A stretch of DNA of 49,704 bases from an uncultured Bacillaceae bacterium (GTDB lineage: Bacteria; Bacillota; Bacilli; Bacillales; Caldibacillaceae), in assembly GCA_937983015.1 (NCBI GenBank), contig CALKAK010000096.1:1-49704 (forward strand), written 5' to 3'. The translations under genes and the position numbers were made by a program. How positions within the stretch are numbered: position 1 is the first letter of the stretch; every line of letters starts with the position of its first letter. The notes under the pieces were generated by a model. The model saw only the letters and a list, made by a program, of their open reading frames with translations, was not told the DNA's origin and made no database searches. Shown in pieces: positions 42,276 through 49,704 of the stretch.

Positions 42276-42692
42276 ATGCGCATTTTGGGGCTGGATGTCG
42301 GTGCGAAAACGGTCGGAGTGGCCATCAGTGATGAGCTGGGATGGACGGCCCAGGGGATAACAACCATCGCCATCGATGAAGAGACCGGAGACTTCGGGAT
42401 GGATGAACTGGAAAAGATCATAAAACAGTACGAAGTAGAAAAAATCGTTGTCGGTTTGCCGAAGAACATGAATGGCACGATCGGACCACGAGGTGAAGCG
42501 AGTTTGCGCTTTGCCGACATGCTTCGGGAGCGCTTCTTGCTGCCGGTCGTGATGTGGGATGAACGTTTATCAACAATGGCAGCAGAGCGCATTCTCCTCG
42601 AAGCGGATTTAAGTCGAAGAAAAAGAAAAAAAGTGGTTGATAAAATGGCGGCGGTAATGATTCTTCAGGGATATCTTGACAGCCAAAATTGA
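42276..42692 (+). CDS. ruvX: RuvX/YqgF family Holliday junction resolvase-like protein
   Basis: A 138-aa RNase H-fold nuclease family protein (YrrK in B. subtilis), implicated in 16S rRNA 5'-end maturation and in resolving Holliday junctions. Motifs are MRILGLDVGAKTVGVAISD, KIVVGLPKNMNGTIG, WDERLSTMAAERILLEADLSRRKRKKVVDKMAAVMILQGYL. The ATG immediately follows the previous stop codon, so translation is probably coupled. Confidence 0.95.
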   Translation: MRILGLDVGAKTVGVAISDELGWTAQGITTIAIDEETGDFGMDELEKIIKQYEVEKIVVGLPKNMNGTIGPRGEASLRFADMLRERFLLPVVMWDERLSTMAAERILLEADLSRRKRKKVVDKMAAVMILQGYLDSQN

Positions 42693-42776
42693 TATTCACA
42701 AAAATTGCCGGTATAAAAACAAACAAGAAAGATTAAAATGGTTGTGACGGAACCATAGAGTTTGGAGGGTACGCTA

Positions 42777-43058
42777 ATGGAACATGGTGATAACTGGATT
42801 ACCGTCATCGATGAGGATGGAAACGAAGAACTATATGAAATTTTATTCACTTTCGAATCGGAAGAGTTTGGTAAATCATACGTATTGTATTATCCGGCCA
42901 GCGCGGAAGAAGATGAAAATGGCGAAATTGAAGTTTTGGCGGCCAGCTTCACGCCTGGTGAAGATGAAGGCGAATTAAAACCGATTGAAACTGAAGAAGA
43001 ATGGGACTTGGTTGAGGAAATGTTGAACACGTTTTTAGCCGAAGAGGAAGATGAATAA
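42777..43058 (+). CDS. DUF1292 family protein (YrzB)
   Basis: A 93-aa very acidic soluble protein (UPF0473/DUF1292): ITVIDEDGNEELYEILFTFESEEFGKSYVLYYP, and a Glu/Asp-rich tail EEEWDLVEEMLNTFLAEEEDE. Function unknown. The ATG at 42777 follows GGAGGG. alaS-ireB-ruvX-yrzB is a conserved cluster in Bacilli. Confidence 0.9.
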   Translation: MEHGDNWITVIDEDGNEELYEILFTFESEEFGKSYVLYYPASAEEDENGEIEVLAASFTPGEDEGELKPIETEEEWDLVEEMLNTFLAEEEDE

Positions 43059-43070
43059 GATCGTTGATGA

Positions 43071-43100
43071 ATAAAAACGGACCGGATGGTCCGTTTTTAT
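43071..43100. terminator. Strong terminator after yrzB
   Basis: A perfect 13-bp stem (43071-43083 with 43088-43100) around a GGAT loop, with A-rich and T-rich flanks that make it work in either direction. Confidence 0.9.
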
Positions 43101-43118
43101 ATTGATTATTTAGTCGAT

Positions 43119-43148
43119 TTGTCGTATTTTGATATGGTAAAGTATAAT
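43119..43148 (+). promoter_or_regulatory. Sigma-A promoter of mltG
   Basis: TTGTCG (43119-43124), an 18-nt spacer and perfect TATAAT (43143-43148), 51 nt before the start. Confidence 0.6.
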
Positions 43149-43198
43149 GTGGTGGAAAGCGCTTAAGCACCTTTCCTGTCGTTTTAAGGAGGATCCAG

Positions 43199-44338
43199 AT
43201 GACCGATCATGAAGATAAACGAAAGAAACTGAAGTTGGAGAATGAGCAAAAATTATGGGAACGTGCTGAGGAGGCTTCTCTCGTCCGGAAAATCGTCCTC
43301 GTGATCACACTTCTTGTCCTTATAATCGGCGGCGGGATGTTAGTTGGGGGATTTCTCTACATACGCTCTGCCCTGCAACCGGTCGATCCAGAAAGTGATG
43401 AAGAGATCGTGGTGGAAATTCCCATGGGTAGTGGGGTTTCTAAAATCGCGAGCATACTCGAGGAAAATAAGGTTATCAAAGATGATCTCGTTTTTAAATA
43501 TTATGTCCGTTTTAAAAACGAAACAGGATTTCAAGCGGGAACCTATCAATTTACTCCGTCTATGACCCTGGATGAAATCATCAGCATACTAAAAACGGGG
43601 AAAGTTCACGAAGATGCTGCACTCGTGATCACGATTCCAGAGGGGATTTGGCTGAAAGATATCGCTAAAATTATCGCTGACCATCTGGAGATATCCCAGG
43701 ATGAGGTTTTTCAAACGTTAAACGATCCAGATTTTATCGCGGAAATGATGGAGATGTTCCCGGACCTTTTAACGGAAGAAATTTTACAAGAAAATATCAA
43801 ATATCCGCTCGAAGGGTATTTGTTCCCGGCCACATATTCCTACACGGAAGAAAAACCGAGTATTAAAGAAATCGTCATACCGATGTTAGAAAAGACACAG
43901 GAAGTGATTGGTAAATACCGCAGTGATCTTAACGCACGGGAAATGACGGTTCATGAATTGCTCACCCTGGCATCCCTTATTGAGGAAGAGGCTGTCACCG
44001 AGGAAGACCGCCGGATGATATCTAGTGTATTTTATAATCGGATGGAAATCGGCATGCCTTTACAAACGGATCCTACGGTCATTTATGCTATGGGGGAACA
44101 CCGGGAACGCCTGTACTATAAAGATTACGAGATCGATGATCCATATAATACTTATAAGATCTCAAATCTTCCCCCCGGACCGATCGCCAATCCAGGCGAA
44201 ATCTCGATTGAGGCTGCTCTTTATCCGGCTTCCACGGATTACCTGTTTTTCCTGGCGACGCGGGAAGGTGAAGTGCTCTTTTCGGAAACATTGGAAGAAC
44301 ATAATCAAAAAATCAAGGAGCATATTAGCCAGCAATAA
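43199..44338 (+). CDS. mltG: Endolytic murein transglycosylase MltG (YrrL)
   Basis: A membrane-anchored lytic transglycosylase that cuts nascent peptidoglycan and sets glycan length. The 379-aa product has a charged cytoplasmic N-terminus, a transmembrane helix at about 30-54, a LysM-like subdomain and the YceG catalytic domain with KYPLEGYLFPATY, LASLIEEEA (catalytic Glu262), FYNRMEIGMPLQTDPTVIYA and NLPPGPIANPG. The ATG follows AAGGAGG. B. subtilis has yrrMNO between this gene and udk; here there is a 358-nt non-coding leader instead. Confidence 0.95.
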   Translation: MTDHEDKRKKLKLENEQKLWERAEEASLVRKIVLVITLLVLIIGGGMLVGGFLYIRSALQPVDPESDEEIVVEIPMGSGVSKIASILEENKVIKDDLVFKYYVRFKNETGFQAGTYQFTPSMTLDEIISILKTGKVHEDAALVITIPEGIWLKDIAKIIADHLEISQDEVFQTLNDPDFIAEMMEMFPDLLTEEILQENIKYPLEGYLFPATYSYTEEKPSIKEIVIPMLEKTQEVIGKYRSDLNAREMTVHELLTLASLIEEEAVTEEDRRMISSVFYNRMEIGMPLQTDPTVIYAMGEHRERLYYKDYEIDDPYNTYKISNLPPGPIANPGEISIEAALYPASTDYLFFLATREGEVLFSETLEEHNQKIKEHISQQ

Positions 44339-44375
44339 AACTTTTGTAAAAAGAGCGTGTAAAATATTTTTTTTA

Positions 44376-44384
44376 TGTTATAAT
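44376..44384 (+). promoter_or_regulatory. Extended -10 promoter of the udk leader
   Basis: TGTTATAAT (44376-44384), a perfect extended -10, about 313 nt before udk. No convincing -35. Confidence 0.55.
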
Positions 44385-44390
44385 AACGAA

Positions 44391-44696
44391 AGTAAATTTC
44401 TATTCCTGAAGGGTCATTTTCAGGGAGTTGCCCGCAAGGAAAACTCCCTGGCAATGGCACTTTTCTTTTATGCAAGTTTATAATAAAAATTATCGTGAAA
44501 GAACTGGCAGGGATACAGTGCCGGGTATTTTTTTTATGAAATGGTTTTCTGTTTTGTAGTGAGACCTTACCTGGAGCGGAGATTCTGTAGACCATTCGCC
44601 ATCGCCATGTTCCATTTTTTGCAGCATACGTCCGCTTTTTATCAATTACAGGAAGATTCGTAATGCTTGCTTGTTGAAAAGGAAAGGAGTACTCTT
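44391..44696 (+). promoter_or_regulatory. Structured leader upstream of udk, unidentified
   Basis: The leader contains CCTGAA/TTCAGG (44405-44410, 44419-44424), which competes with the 9-bp stem CAGGGAGTT/AACTCCCTG (44421-44429, 44442-44450). TCCCTG of that second stem can also pair with CAGGGA at 44508-44513, which lies inside a terminator-like hairpin CTGGCA/TGCCGG (44504-44509, 44519-44524) followed by ATTTTTTTT. A further AGCGGA/TCCGCT pair (44575-44580, 44631-44636) ends in a T-run. The layout resembles an attenuator or riboswitch. It does not match a T-box, PyrR site or any riboswitch class I can recognise by eye. Confidence 0.5.
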
Positions 44697-45356
44697 ATGC
44701 AACGAAGGCCAGTGTTGATCGGTGTAGCCGGTGGGACTGGTTCCGGAAAAACGAGCGTGACTAAAGCGATCAGTGAAAAATTGGGCAAAGACTCCATTTT
44801 GATTATTGAACAGGATGCTTATTATAAAGATCAAAGCGATAAATCGTTTGAAGAACGGCTGAAAACGAATTACGATCATCCGTTAGCCTTTGATACCGAT
44901 TTGTTGATAGAGCATCTTAATAAATTGTTGCGGTATGAACCGATCGATAAACCGGTGTATGACTATAAGAGGCATACCCGTTCCAAAGAGGTGATCCGTC
45001 TCGAACCGAAGGAAGTGATTATTCTCGAAGGTATCCTCGTTTTAGAGGACGAGCGGTTACGGAATTTAATGGACATTAAAGTATACGTGGATACCGATGC
45101 GGATATTCGTATCATCAGACGTATTGTTCGCGATACTCGGGAACGTGGTAGGACGCTCGAGTCAGTGATCGATCAATACATCAACGTAGTAAGACCGATG
45201 CACAATCAATTTGTCGAACCGACGAAGCGCTATGCCGATATAATCATTCCCGAAGGAGGGCATAATACGGTTGCGATCGATCTGATGGTTACGAAAATCA
45301 AATCCATCCTGGAAACGAAATCGAAGCTAAGAGGAAAAAGAGAAAATCTTGCATAA
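44697..45356 (+). CDS. udk: Uridine kinase
   Basis: Phosphorylates uridine and cytidine in pyrimidine salvage. The 219-aa product has the P-loop GVAGGTGSGKTS, DAYYKDQSD, NYDHPLAFD, PVYDYKRHTRS and RRIVRDTRERGRT. The ATG at 44697 follows AAAGGAG; the frame is open back to a TTG at 44667, but that has no ribosome-binding site. A long structured leader precedes it. Confidence 0.97.
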   Translation: MQRRPVLIGVAGGTGSGKTSVTKAISEKLGKDSILIIEQDAYYKDQSDKSFEERLKTNYDHPLAFDTDLLIEHLNKLLRYEPIDKPVYDYKRHTRSKEVIRLEPKEVIILEGILVLEDERLRNLMDIKVYVDTDADIRIIRRIVRDTRERGRTLESVIDQYINVVRPMHNQFVEPTKRYADIIIPEGGHNTVAIDLMVTKIKSILETKSKLRGKRENLA

Positions 45357-45374
45357 AAGACAAATCTCTCATAA

Positions 45375-45413
45375 TATATATAACCAATATATATAACCAA
45401 TATATATAACCAA
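45375..45413. repeat. Three perfect 13-bp tandem repeats
   Basis: The unit TATATATAACCAA occurs three times without a mismatch at 45375-45387, 45388-45400 and 45401-45413, between udk and greA. It could be an iteron-like protein-binding array or a slippage-prone satellite. Confidence 0.9.
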
Positions 45414-45483
45414 TCTATTTACGATTAAGCTTGAATAATATATGAAAAAATGAAAACGGATTATTCTGGAGGAGGAAGTATTG

Positions 45484-45942
45484 ATGGTTGAAAAACAATA
45501 TCCGATGACTAGAGAAGGTAAAGAAAAATTAGAAGAACTGAAAACCGTTAAACGGAGAGAAGTTGTTGAACGGATCAAAAATGCACGTAGTTTTGGCGAT
45601 TTATCGGAAAACTCCGAGTACGATTCAGCGAAAGAAGAACAGGCTTTCGTTGAAGGAAGAATCGCCATGATCGAAAAGATGTTACGTAATGCGGTGATCA
45701 TCGAGGATGACGAAAATAACGATATCGTCACCCTCGGAAAATCGGTAACATTTATCGAATTACCCGACGGTGAAGAGGAAACGTACACGATCGTCGGTAG
45801 TGCCGAGTCCGATCCTTTTGAAGGGAAGATCTCGAACGATTCTCCGATCGCAAAAAGTCTTCTCGGGAAAAAGGTTGGCGATGAAGTAACGGTTCAAACA
45901 CCTGGCGGAGAAATTAACGTGAAAATTATCGCGATTAATTAA
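45484..45942 (+). CDS. greA: Transcription elongation factor GreA
   Basis: Rescues backtracked RNA polymerase by stimulating transcript cleavage. The 152-aa product has the N-terminal coiled coil with the acidic tip GDLSENSEYDSAKEEQAFVEGRI and the C-terminal FKBP-like domain (SPIAKSLLGKKVGDEVTVQTPGGEI). The ATG at 45484 is 6 nt after GGAGGAGG; a TTG one codon earlier is less likely. A terminator follows. Confidence 0.98.
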   Translation: MVEKQYPMTREGKEKLEELKTVKRREVVERIKNARSFGDLSENSEYDSAKEEQAFVEGRIAMIEKMLRNAVIIEDDENNDIVTLGKSVTFIELPDGEEETYTIVGSAESDPFEGKISNDSPIAKSLLGKKVGDEVTVQTPGGEINVKIIAIN

Positions 45943-45977
45943 ACGGTTATCACGTTTTTATTCTTTTATAAAAAATC

Positions 45978-46008
45978 AGTCACCCTTTCCAGGGTGGCTT
46001 TATTTTTT
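45978..46008 (+). terminator. Terminator after greA
   Basis: AGTCACCCT/AGGGTGGCT with one G-U pair and a TTCC loop, followed by TTATTTTTT. Confidence 0.85.
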
Positions 46009-46106
46009 ACGTTCTATTGTGCTTCGTAGCGCGATTAAGGATCGAAATATTGAAAATCGTTGGTTAAATTTCTTGTTTAGCGGCCATATTGGTAATGGTG
46101 ATCCTT

Positions 46107-47879
46107 ATGGATAAACGATTGCGTTTATTGGCCATTATCCTATTAGGAATGATTTTTTTGCTTCTGGCCAGGCTCGTGCAAATTCAATTGATCGATACAG
46201 AGCATTTCTCGGCAAGAAATATAAATCTTTTGCAAGAAAGCGTGCGCCAACGATCGCAAGAGATGATCATCGATCATGGCCGGGGAAAGTTTTATGACCG
46301 GAACGGTCTTTCATTAACGGAAGAAACCCGACCGTCGTTAATCCTGTTTCCATTTTTAAAACATGTAGATTTTGATATAGAGATATTAGCGGAAATTTTA
46401 GGGGAGGACGTCGGAGCATTAGAAAAAGCGATCGAAGAAAGTAAAGAACCGTTTGTATACGGAGATCCGGAACCTTTACAATTAACCCCACAACAGGTGG
46501 AAGAAATTAATCGCTTGCGAATCCCCGGTGTCTTCGCGGTCACCAAATCATTCCCCCGCGAGCAAACACTGGCCGGGCAATTGATCGGTATCGTTGGTGA
46601 AAACCCCGAATTGTTGAAAAAGCGCTATCCGGATAAAAAATTACCGATTGACACGCTCATCGGTATTACAGGATTGCAAAAAAGTTTTGATGAATTCCTG
46701 CTTCAGGAAGAGCAGGCGAAATTGATTTATCATGTTGATGGTAGAGGTGGTCCGCTTTTCGGCATCGATGTGAAATATGTGGAACCCGCCAACCCCTTTT
46801 ATCCAGTGCGAATTAAAACAACTCTCGATTACTATATTCAACAAGAGGCGGAAAGAATCGTTGATGCGCATGGAATGGAAAAGGGTGGGCTCGTGCTCCT
46901 GGATATCGAGGCGAATTCCATTCTTGCACTTGTTTCGCGACCGCATTTAAATCTCGCTGACCCCTTCGCGAATGATAGTGCGAAAAATTTCATGTTGACC
47001 GCAGAGATTCCCGGTTCCATCTTTAAAACTGTGATCGCCGCGGCAGCCCTGGAACAAGATCTCGTTGAAGGGAATAGGCGCTTCAATTGCGATCGAACGA
47101 TCACCGGTGAACCGGAACCGCGGGCGCTTGGTGAACTTGATTTAATGACCAGTTTTGCCGTTAGCTGTAACAATACTTTCGGAACCTTAGCGAAGGAATT
47201 GAGCATGATCGATCCCGGCTTGATCGAACGATATGCAGAGAAACTCGGTCTTTTACAACCGGTCGGTTGGCGGGGAAATATTTTCCACATGCAAGACTTC
47301 CGACAACTTGCCGATGAAGAGTCTGGGAAAATTTTTCACGATGATACGGAGCGTAAAGATTTGAATTATGTTGCGTTAACAGGAATCGGTCAACATAACG
47401 TACGCCTGACGCCACGTGCGGTCGCTAATATGAGGGCGACGATCGCTCGTGGTGGTGACAAGTACTCGGTACGGACCGTTGAAAAGATCGAATACAAAGA
47501 CGGCAGTGAGTTTATCACATTTCCGATGAAAAAATTAGACGGTGACCGGCTTTCCCCGTATGCGACGATGAAATTGCAGCAATTGTTAAGGGAAGTCGTG
47601 AAACATGAGGCGGGGACCGGACAGGGGCTAAATGATCTACCATTTTCTGTTGCGGGAAAATCAGGTACTGCGGAAACACATATTTTTGTAGGAGAAAAGC
47701 AGCTTGTAAATAAATGGTTTGCCGGTTATTTCCCGTTTGAACAACCAAAATACGCTCTCGTAATTGTGAATTTGGATGTATTTTCCAGTGAAGGAAGTGT
47801 TATCCCCATTTATAAAGATATGGTAAACTATTTATATCATCTCGACCAGGGGAAAAACTACGAGAAAAATAGCCCTTAA
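46107..47879 (+). CDS. Class B penicillin-binding protein (PbpI/YrrR-like)
   Basis: A peptidoglycan transpeptidase anchored by an N-terminal helix (about 6-24). The 590-aa product has a dimerisation/pedestal domain (FYDRNGLSLTEE) and the transpeptidase motifs in place: SIFK with Ser304/Lys307, SCN (353-355) and KSGT (518-521). In B. subtilis the gene at this place (pbpI/yrrR) is sporulation-linked. The ATG at 46107 follows GGTGAT; the ATG at 46095 is possible and would add four residues. yrrS follows after 41 nt, a conserved pair. Confidence 0.92.
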   Translation: MDKRLRLLAIILLGMIFLLLARLVQIQLIDTEHFSARNINLLQESVRQRSQEMIIDHGRGKFYDRNGLSLTEETRPSLILFPFLKHVDFDIEILAEILGEDVGALEKAIEESKEPFVYGDPEPLQLTPQQVEEINRLRIPGVFAVTKSFPREQTLAGQLIGIVGENPELLKKRYPDKKLPIDTLIGITGLQKSFDEFLLQEEQAKLIYHVDGRGGPLFGIDVKYVEPANPFYPVRIKTTLDYYIQQEAERIVDAHGMEKGGLVLLDIEANSILALVSRPHLNLADPFANDSAKNFMLTAEIPGSIFKTVIAAAALEQDLVEGNRRFNCDRTITGEPEPRALGELDLMTSFAVSCNNTFGTLAKELSMIDPGLIERYAEKLGLLQPVGWRGNIFHMQDFRQLADEESGKIFHDDTERKDLNYVALTGIGQHNVRLTPRAVANMRATIARGGDKYSVRTVEKIEYKDGSEFITFPMKKLDGDRLSPYATMKLQQLLREVVKHEAGTGQGLNDLPFSVAGKSGTAETHIFVGEKQLVNKWFAGYFPFEQPKYALVIVNLDVFSSEGSVIPIYKDMVNYLYHLDQGKNYEKNSP

Positions 47880-47920
47880 AAGATAAATTCATTAGCAAGT
47901 TGTAAGAGGGAGGAGAAACG

Positions 47921-48631
47921 ATGGCGCGACACGATGATTACCAGCCTTTTCGTCGGTCCCGTTCGGAAATTCATCGCCGCGAACGCAGGAAAAATTTTAT
48001 TTTAAACCTGTTAATCGTGATCGTTTTTTCACTCATCGTGATCGTAGGTTGGAATCTCTTATTTGGACATAAAGATGAAACAAAGGAGACCACCGGCGAA
48101 CCGGAAACAGAAGAAATTCTCGATGAAGGAAAAGATTCAGAGACCGAAAGCGACGGGAAGGAAGAAGCAAATAAGGACAAAGAAGATGACATAAGTAGTA
48201 CTCGTACAAGCGAGGAGGAAACCGCCGGGGAAGATCAGTCCATGCCGGAAGAGGAAAGTGCTGAAGAAAGAGACGGAGAAGAGATCGTGATTGAAGAAAG
48301 CGATGATCCGAATGTGATTAAAACAGTTATCAATCCGGCATGGCAACCGGTGGGGACGGTACAAACGGGAGAACATGTAACCCAGTACGATAAAAATTCT
48401 GTCGATTGGCAGGAGATGGTTAGGGCCATTTCCTATGCGACCGGCTTGCCCGAAGAGGAGATGATCATCTGGTTTATCGGTAGAGGGGAAGTGCCGAATA
48501 AGGATGCCATCGGGACCGTCAGCACACGGGATCAAAGTAAAACGTATCGTGTCTACATTGAATGGGTCGATGGTCAAGGCTGGAAACCGGTTAAAATGGA
48601 ATATTTACGAGAAAATGATAAGGCGAATTAG
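47921..48631 (+). CDS. YrrS family protein (DUF1510)
   Basis: A 236-aa membrane protein: a basic N-terminus (RRSRSEIHRRERRKN), one transmembrane helix (about 26-47), a low-complexity Glu/Asp/Lys/Thr-rich linker (about 50-125) and a C-terminal DUF1510 domain outside the cell (NPAWQPVGTVQTGEH to GWKPVKMEYL). Function is unknown; constant pairing with the PBP gene suggests a shared envelope role. The ATG follows GGGAGGAG. Confidence 0.9.
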   Translation: MARHDDYQPFRRSRSEIHRRERRKNFILNLLIVIVFSLIVIVGWNLLFGHKDETKETTGEPETEEILDEGKDSETESDGKEEANKDKEDDISSTRTSEEETAGEDQSMPEEESAEERDGEEIVIEESDDPNVIKTVINPAWQPVGTVQTGEHVTQYDKNSVDWQEMVRAISYATGLPEEEMIIWFIGRGEVPNKDAIGTVSTRDQSKTYRVYIEWVDGQGWKPVKMEYLRENDKAN

Positions 48632-48651
48632 AATAGAGGTTGATGGATGAC

Positions 48652-49344
48652 ATGAAAATTGCGATTATTGGAGCCATGGATGAAGAAGTAGCTTTGTTAA
48701 AAAAAAATATTTCCGGGGTAAGCGAGGAAAGGCGGGCCAATATGAAACTTTTCATCGGAAAAATGTTCGAACACGAGGTGATTCTTTTAAAATCGGGAAT
48801 CGGCAAGGTGAACGCTGCGCTTGCGACAGCAATCGCCATCGAGCGTTTCCAGCCGGACCTATTAATCAATACAGGATCGGCTGGAGGTCTCAATCAGAAC
48901 TTATCCGTTGGGGATATCGTTGTCTCGACAGAAGTACGCCATCATGATGTGGACGCTACAGCATTCGGTTACGAGTACGGCCAAGTACCGCAAATGCCCG
49001 CAGCTTTCATAGCCGACCAGAAACTCGTTGATTTAGCCTATCGCTGTGCTGAAGAAATCCCCGGTGTAAAAACCGTGAAGGGTTTGATCGCCACCGGAGA
49101 TTCGTTCATGAGTGATCCCCGAAAAGTTGCCCGGGTAAGTGAGAACTTTCATGATGTAGCGGCGGTCGAAATGGAAGGGGCGGCGATCGCACAAGTTGCC
49201 TACCAATACGGAATTCCTTTTGTCGTAATCCGGTCTTTATCCGATATCGCCGGGAAAGATTCGGCACGATCGTTTGAAGAATTTTTACAAACAGCCGCCG
49301 AAAATAGCGCCACGTTGATCATGAAAATGCTTGAAAGGATGTAG
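48652..49344 (+). CDS. mtnN: 5'-methylthioadenosine/S-adenosylhomocysteine nucleosidase
   Basis: Cleaves MTA and SAH to adenine plus the thioribose moiety, recycling SAM by-products. The 230-aa product has MKIAIIGAMDEEVALL, the glycine-rich NTGSAGGL, VEMEGAAIAQVA (purine-site Glu) and SLSDIAG (catalytic Asp). The ATG at 48652 gives the family N-terminus and sits after AGAGGTTGA; the ATG at 48643 is too close to that site. In B. subtilis yrrT precedes and mccA-mccB follow; all three are absent here. Confidence 0.97.
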   Translation: MKIAIIGAMDEEVALLKKNISGVSEERRANMKLFIGKMFEHEVILLKSGIGKVNAALATAIAIERFQPDLLINTGSAGGLNQNLSVGDIVVSTEVRHHDVDATAFGYEYGQVPQMPAAFIADQKLVDLAYRCAEEIPGVKTVKGLIATGDSFMSDPRKVARVSENFHDVAAVEMEGAAIAQVAYQYGIPFVVIRSLSDIAGKDSARSFEEFLQTAAENSATLIMKMLERM

Positions 49345-49430
49345 TGCCGTTTCTAATAATTACATTTTCCCTGACCTTTGCAATCTGATAATCTAGTAAT
49401 ACATGAAATTGATCTAGAGGGCGGTTTCAG

Positions 49431-49652
49431 ATGAAGCAAACACGAGAGAAAATCGATGATTATCATAACTTTTCTACAGTTCTCGTCGCCATTTCCGTTT
49501 TCTTTTATTTGGGATTGATGTTTACCGGAGATGGCAAAACTCCGGAACAGATTTTCTTGCTGTTATGTACTGCCTATGTATTTCTGCGGTTTGCGTTTAT
49601 CTTCCGGATTTATTCACTAAATTTATTCGCTAAAATTTTGCAGGACGATTAG
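49431..49652 (+). CDS. YrhC-like small membrane protein
   Basis: A 73-aa protein with two hydrophobic helices (about 15-32 and 40-57) and the pattern KIDDYHNFSTVLVAISVFFYLG, TPEQIF, FRIYSLNL seen in YrhC. Function unknown. The ATG lies after GAGGGCGG. In B. subtilis yrhC also closes the mtnN cluster. Confidence 0.75.
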   Translation: MKQTREKIDDYHNFSTVLVAISVFFYLGLMFTGDGKTPEQIFLLLCTAYVFLRFAFIFRIYSLNLFAKILQDD

Positions 49653-49704
49653 AGGCTGGGACAAAACTAGCTTCAAATAGTGAGACAGGAGAATTTGAGT
49701 TACC
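49653..49704. other. Possible end of a dispersed repeat or IS
   Basis: GAGGCTGGGACAAAACTAG, beginning at the yrhC stop codon and continuing to the window edge, resembles a motif I recall from the ends of repeats or IS elements in Firmicutes. The window stops before any transposase could be seen. Confidence 0.3.

Noticed and set aside
44305..44595. 96-codon minus-strand frame in the udk leader
   Set aside because: It overlaps the mltG end and the structured leader, has no clear ribosome-binding site and no family pattern.

Overview
The window looks like a chromosomal stretch of a spore-forming, moderately AT-rich Firmicute of the Bacillaceae type. Gene content and order follow the Bacillus subtilis spo0B-obg to yrhC region almost gene for gene. 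Sporulation genes (spo0B, safA, bofC, spoVB), Gram-positive T-box leaders, 6S RNA, CymR and an IreB/YrzL protein all point the same way. AdhE plus a zinc alcohol dehydrogenase under a Rex/Fnr-like operator suggest facultatively anaerobic growth with ethanol-forming fermentation. I cannot name the species.

Layout. 1-4,062: phosphorelay and spore functions (spo0B-obg, safA, bofC). 4,063-9,000: an accessory insert relative to B. subtilis, with a Zn-ADH, about 600 bp of apparently gene-free DNA holding hairpins and terminators, then a Rex/Fnr-box promoter, a roughly 310-nt leader and adhE. 9,140-13,528: ruvA-ruvB-DUF2905-queA-tgt-yajC, for Holliday-junction processing, queuosine tRNA modification and a Sec accessory protein. 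13,569-15,583 (minus strand): a TIGR04086 membrane protein and spoVB. 15,732-18,417: comN and secDF. 18,554-24,323: recJ-apt-relA-dtd. 24,324-26,575: a small DNA-binding-like ORF with a sequestered ribosome-binding site, and an amino-acid ABC transporter (binding lipoprotein and permease, no ATPase gene). 26,727-30,148: T-box controlled hisS-aspS. 30,205-30,500: 6S RNA and a terminator. 30,614-34,913: rarA, cymR, iscS/yrvO, mnmA. 35,038-38,915: recD2, a zinc-ribbon protein and an AI-2E family membrane protein. 38,987-43,058: T-box controlled alaS, then ireB-ruvX-yrzB. 43,199-44,338: mltG. 44,339-44,696: an unexplained structured leader. 44,697-49,652: udk, greA, a class B PBP, yrrS, mtnN, yrhC.

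The genes are mainly core translation and tRNA quality (hisS, aspS, alaS, dtd, queA, tgt, mnmA), recombination and repair (ruvAB, recJ, rarA, recD2, ruvX), stringent response (relA), sulfur control (cymR, iscS) and cell envelope (mltG, PBP, spoVB). Several genes present at this locus in B. subtilis are missing (pheAB, the nad genes, coxA, csbX, yrvM, yrrB, yrrMNO, yrrT-mccAB), so the locus looks streamlined.

I found no phage, CRISPR array or complete insertion sequence. The least explained signals are non-coding: the udk leader, a three-way-junction-like element inside the ABC operon, an inverted repeat that covers a ribosome-binding site, and the hairpin-rich DNA beside adhE.
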